From contig JANMGB010000085.1 of NCBI GenBank assembly GCA_031374415.1, forward strand, positions 1 through 14,343: 14,343 bases of DNA. The letters run 5' to 3'. The notes beneath the pieces are model-generated. The model did no database searches. It had not been told where the DNA came from and saw only the letters and a program-made list of their open reading frames with translations. The translations under genes and the position numbers were made by a program. The stretch is from CANHBY01 sp031374415. Its GTDB lineage: Bacteria > Pseudomonadota > Gammaproteobacteria > Burkholderiales > Burkholderiaceae_C. Below are positions 14,207 to 14,343 of the stretch, in pieces (the stretch's first letter is position 1; each line of letters begins with the position of its first letter).

Positions 14207-14343
14207 CATAAGCGTTAACCTATATGAACCCCATTTTTCGATGCTGTTTGGTGCGCGCGCGAGGCGGTTCGGCCAACTGGCGGCGGATTGCGGCCCAGTT
14301 TTTGATCGCTTCGCAAAGGGACAGTATGGGCAGCACGGCACGA
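14207..14343 (-). mobile_element. Probable end of an insertion sequence, cut by window edge
   Basis: Similarity to the repeat stops sharply at 14206, and the new sequence starts CATAAGCGTTAACC. Thirteen bases in is the stop of a minus-strand open frame that runs to the window edge. An abrupt junction inside a known repeat plus an open frame ending just inside it is the usual look of an IS end. The IS family and the other end, needed to prove it, are outside the window. Confidence 0.45.
14220..14343 (-). CDS. Putative transposase C-terminus, partial
   Basis: Forty codons read into the window on the minus strand and end at TAG (14222-14220). The product includes AVLPILSLCEAIKNWAAIRR and ends RTKQHRKMGFI. 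The mix of an aliphatic/aromatic helix and a basic tail fits the C-terminus of a DDE-type transposase, and its position next to the junction at 14207 supports this. No catalytic residues are in view, so family assignment is not possible. A longer overlapping frame (14132-14341, minus) crosses the repeat boundary and is less credible. Confidence 0.4.
   Translation of the reverse strand, partial: RAVLPILSLCEAIKNWAAIRRQLAEPPRARTKQHRKMGFI

Overview
The window is GC-rich, densely coded chromosomal DNA. Its gene families, codon use and Burkholderiales-type dispersed repeats suggest a betaproteobacterium, most likely of the Comamonadaceae; this placement is inferred from sequence character alone. 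Most genes are intact and ordinary in composition. Mobile or repeat DNA is confined to one intergenic block (7654-7992) and the right edge (14121-14343).

Layout: (1) 1-1144, minus strand: purB (adenylosuccinate lyase), lacking its C-terminus because the window starts inside it. (2) 1145-1384: a divergent control region with a candidate purB -10 on the minus strand and, on the plus strand, a near-palindromic Fur-type operator overlapping a consensus TATAAT. (3) 1385-7557: a seven-gene plus-strand iron-uptake cluster: tonB, exbB, exbD, a 59-codon hemP, a Fiu/PiuA-type TonB-dependent siderophore receptor, a PiuC/YbiX 2-oxoglutarate/Fe(II) oxygenase, and an FMN-dependent alpha-hydroxy-acid oxidase-like protein. 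Several junctions overlap (ATGA, ATGA, TGATG), so coupled translation is likely. The cluster holds an outer-membrane receptor, its own energising complex, and two cytoplasmic oxidoreductases that may act on the imported ligand. (4) 7558-8087: a gene-free stretch filled largely by a 339-bp MITE-like element with 29-bp terminal inverted repeats, two REP-like hairpins in opposite orientation and a 19-bp tandem array. (5) 8088-9389: a glutathione S-transferase and, 3 nt later, an HD-domain protein of unknown function. (6) 9587-13183: a large fused indolepyruvate ferredoxin oxidoreductase. (7) 13196-13969, minus strand: an exported M48-type zinc metalloprotease. The convergent ends of (6) and (7) share an 18-bp perfect palindrome whose two ends are the two stop codons. 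(8) 13970-14343: a short hairpin repeat, then a second, 86-bp partial copy of the MITE left arm that stops abruptly inside its REP-like palindrome. The sequence beyond contains an open minus-strand frame that looks like the C-terminus of a transposase.

The main points of interest are the self-contained Fur-controlled tonB-exbBD-hemP-receptor-oxygenase-oxidase cluster, the previously unnamed (to me) MITE-like family with an apparent IS insertion in its hairpin, and the shared stop-codon palindrome. I see no CRISPR array, phage defence locus, tRNA or rRNA.
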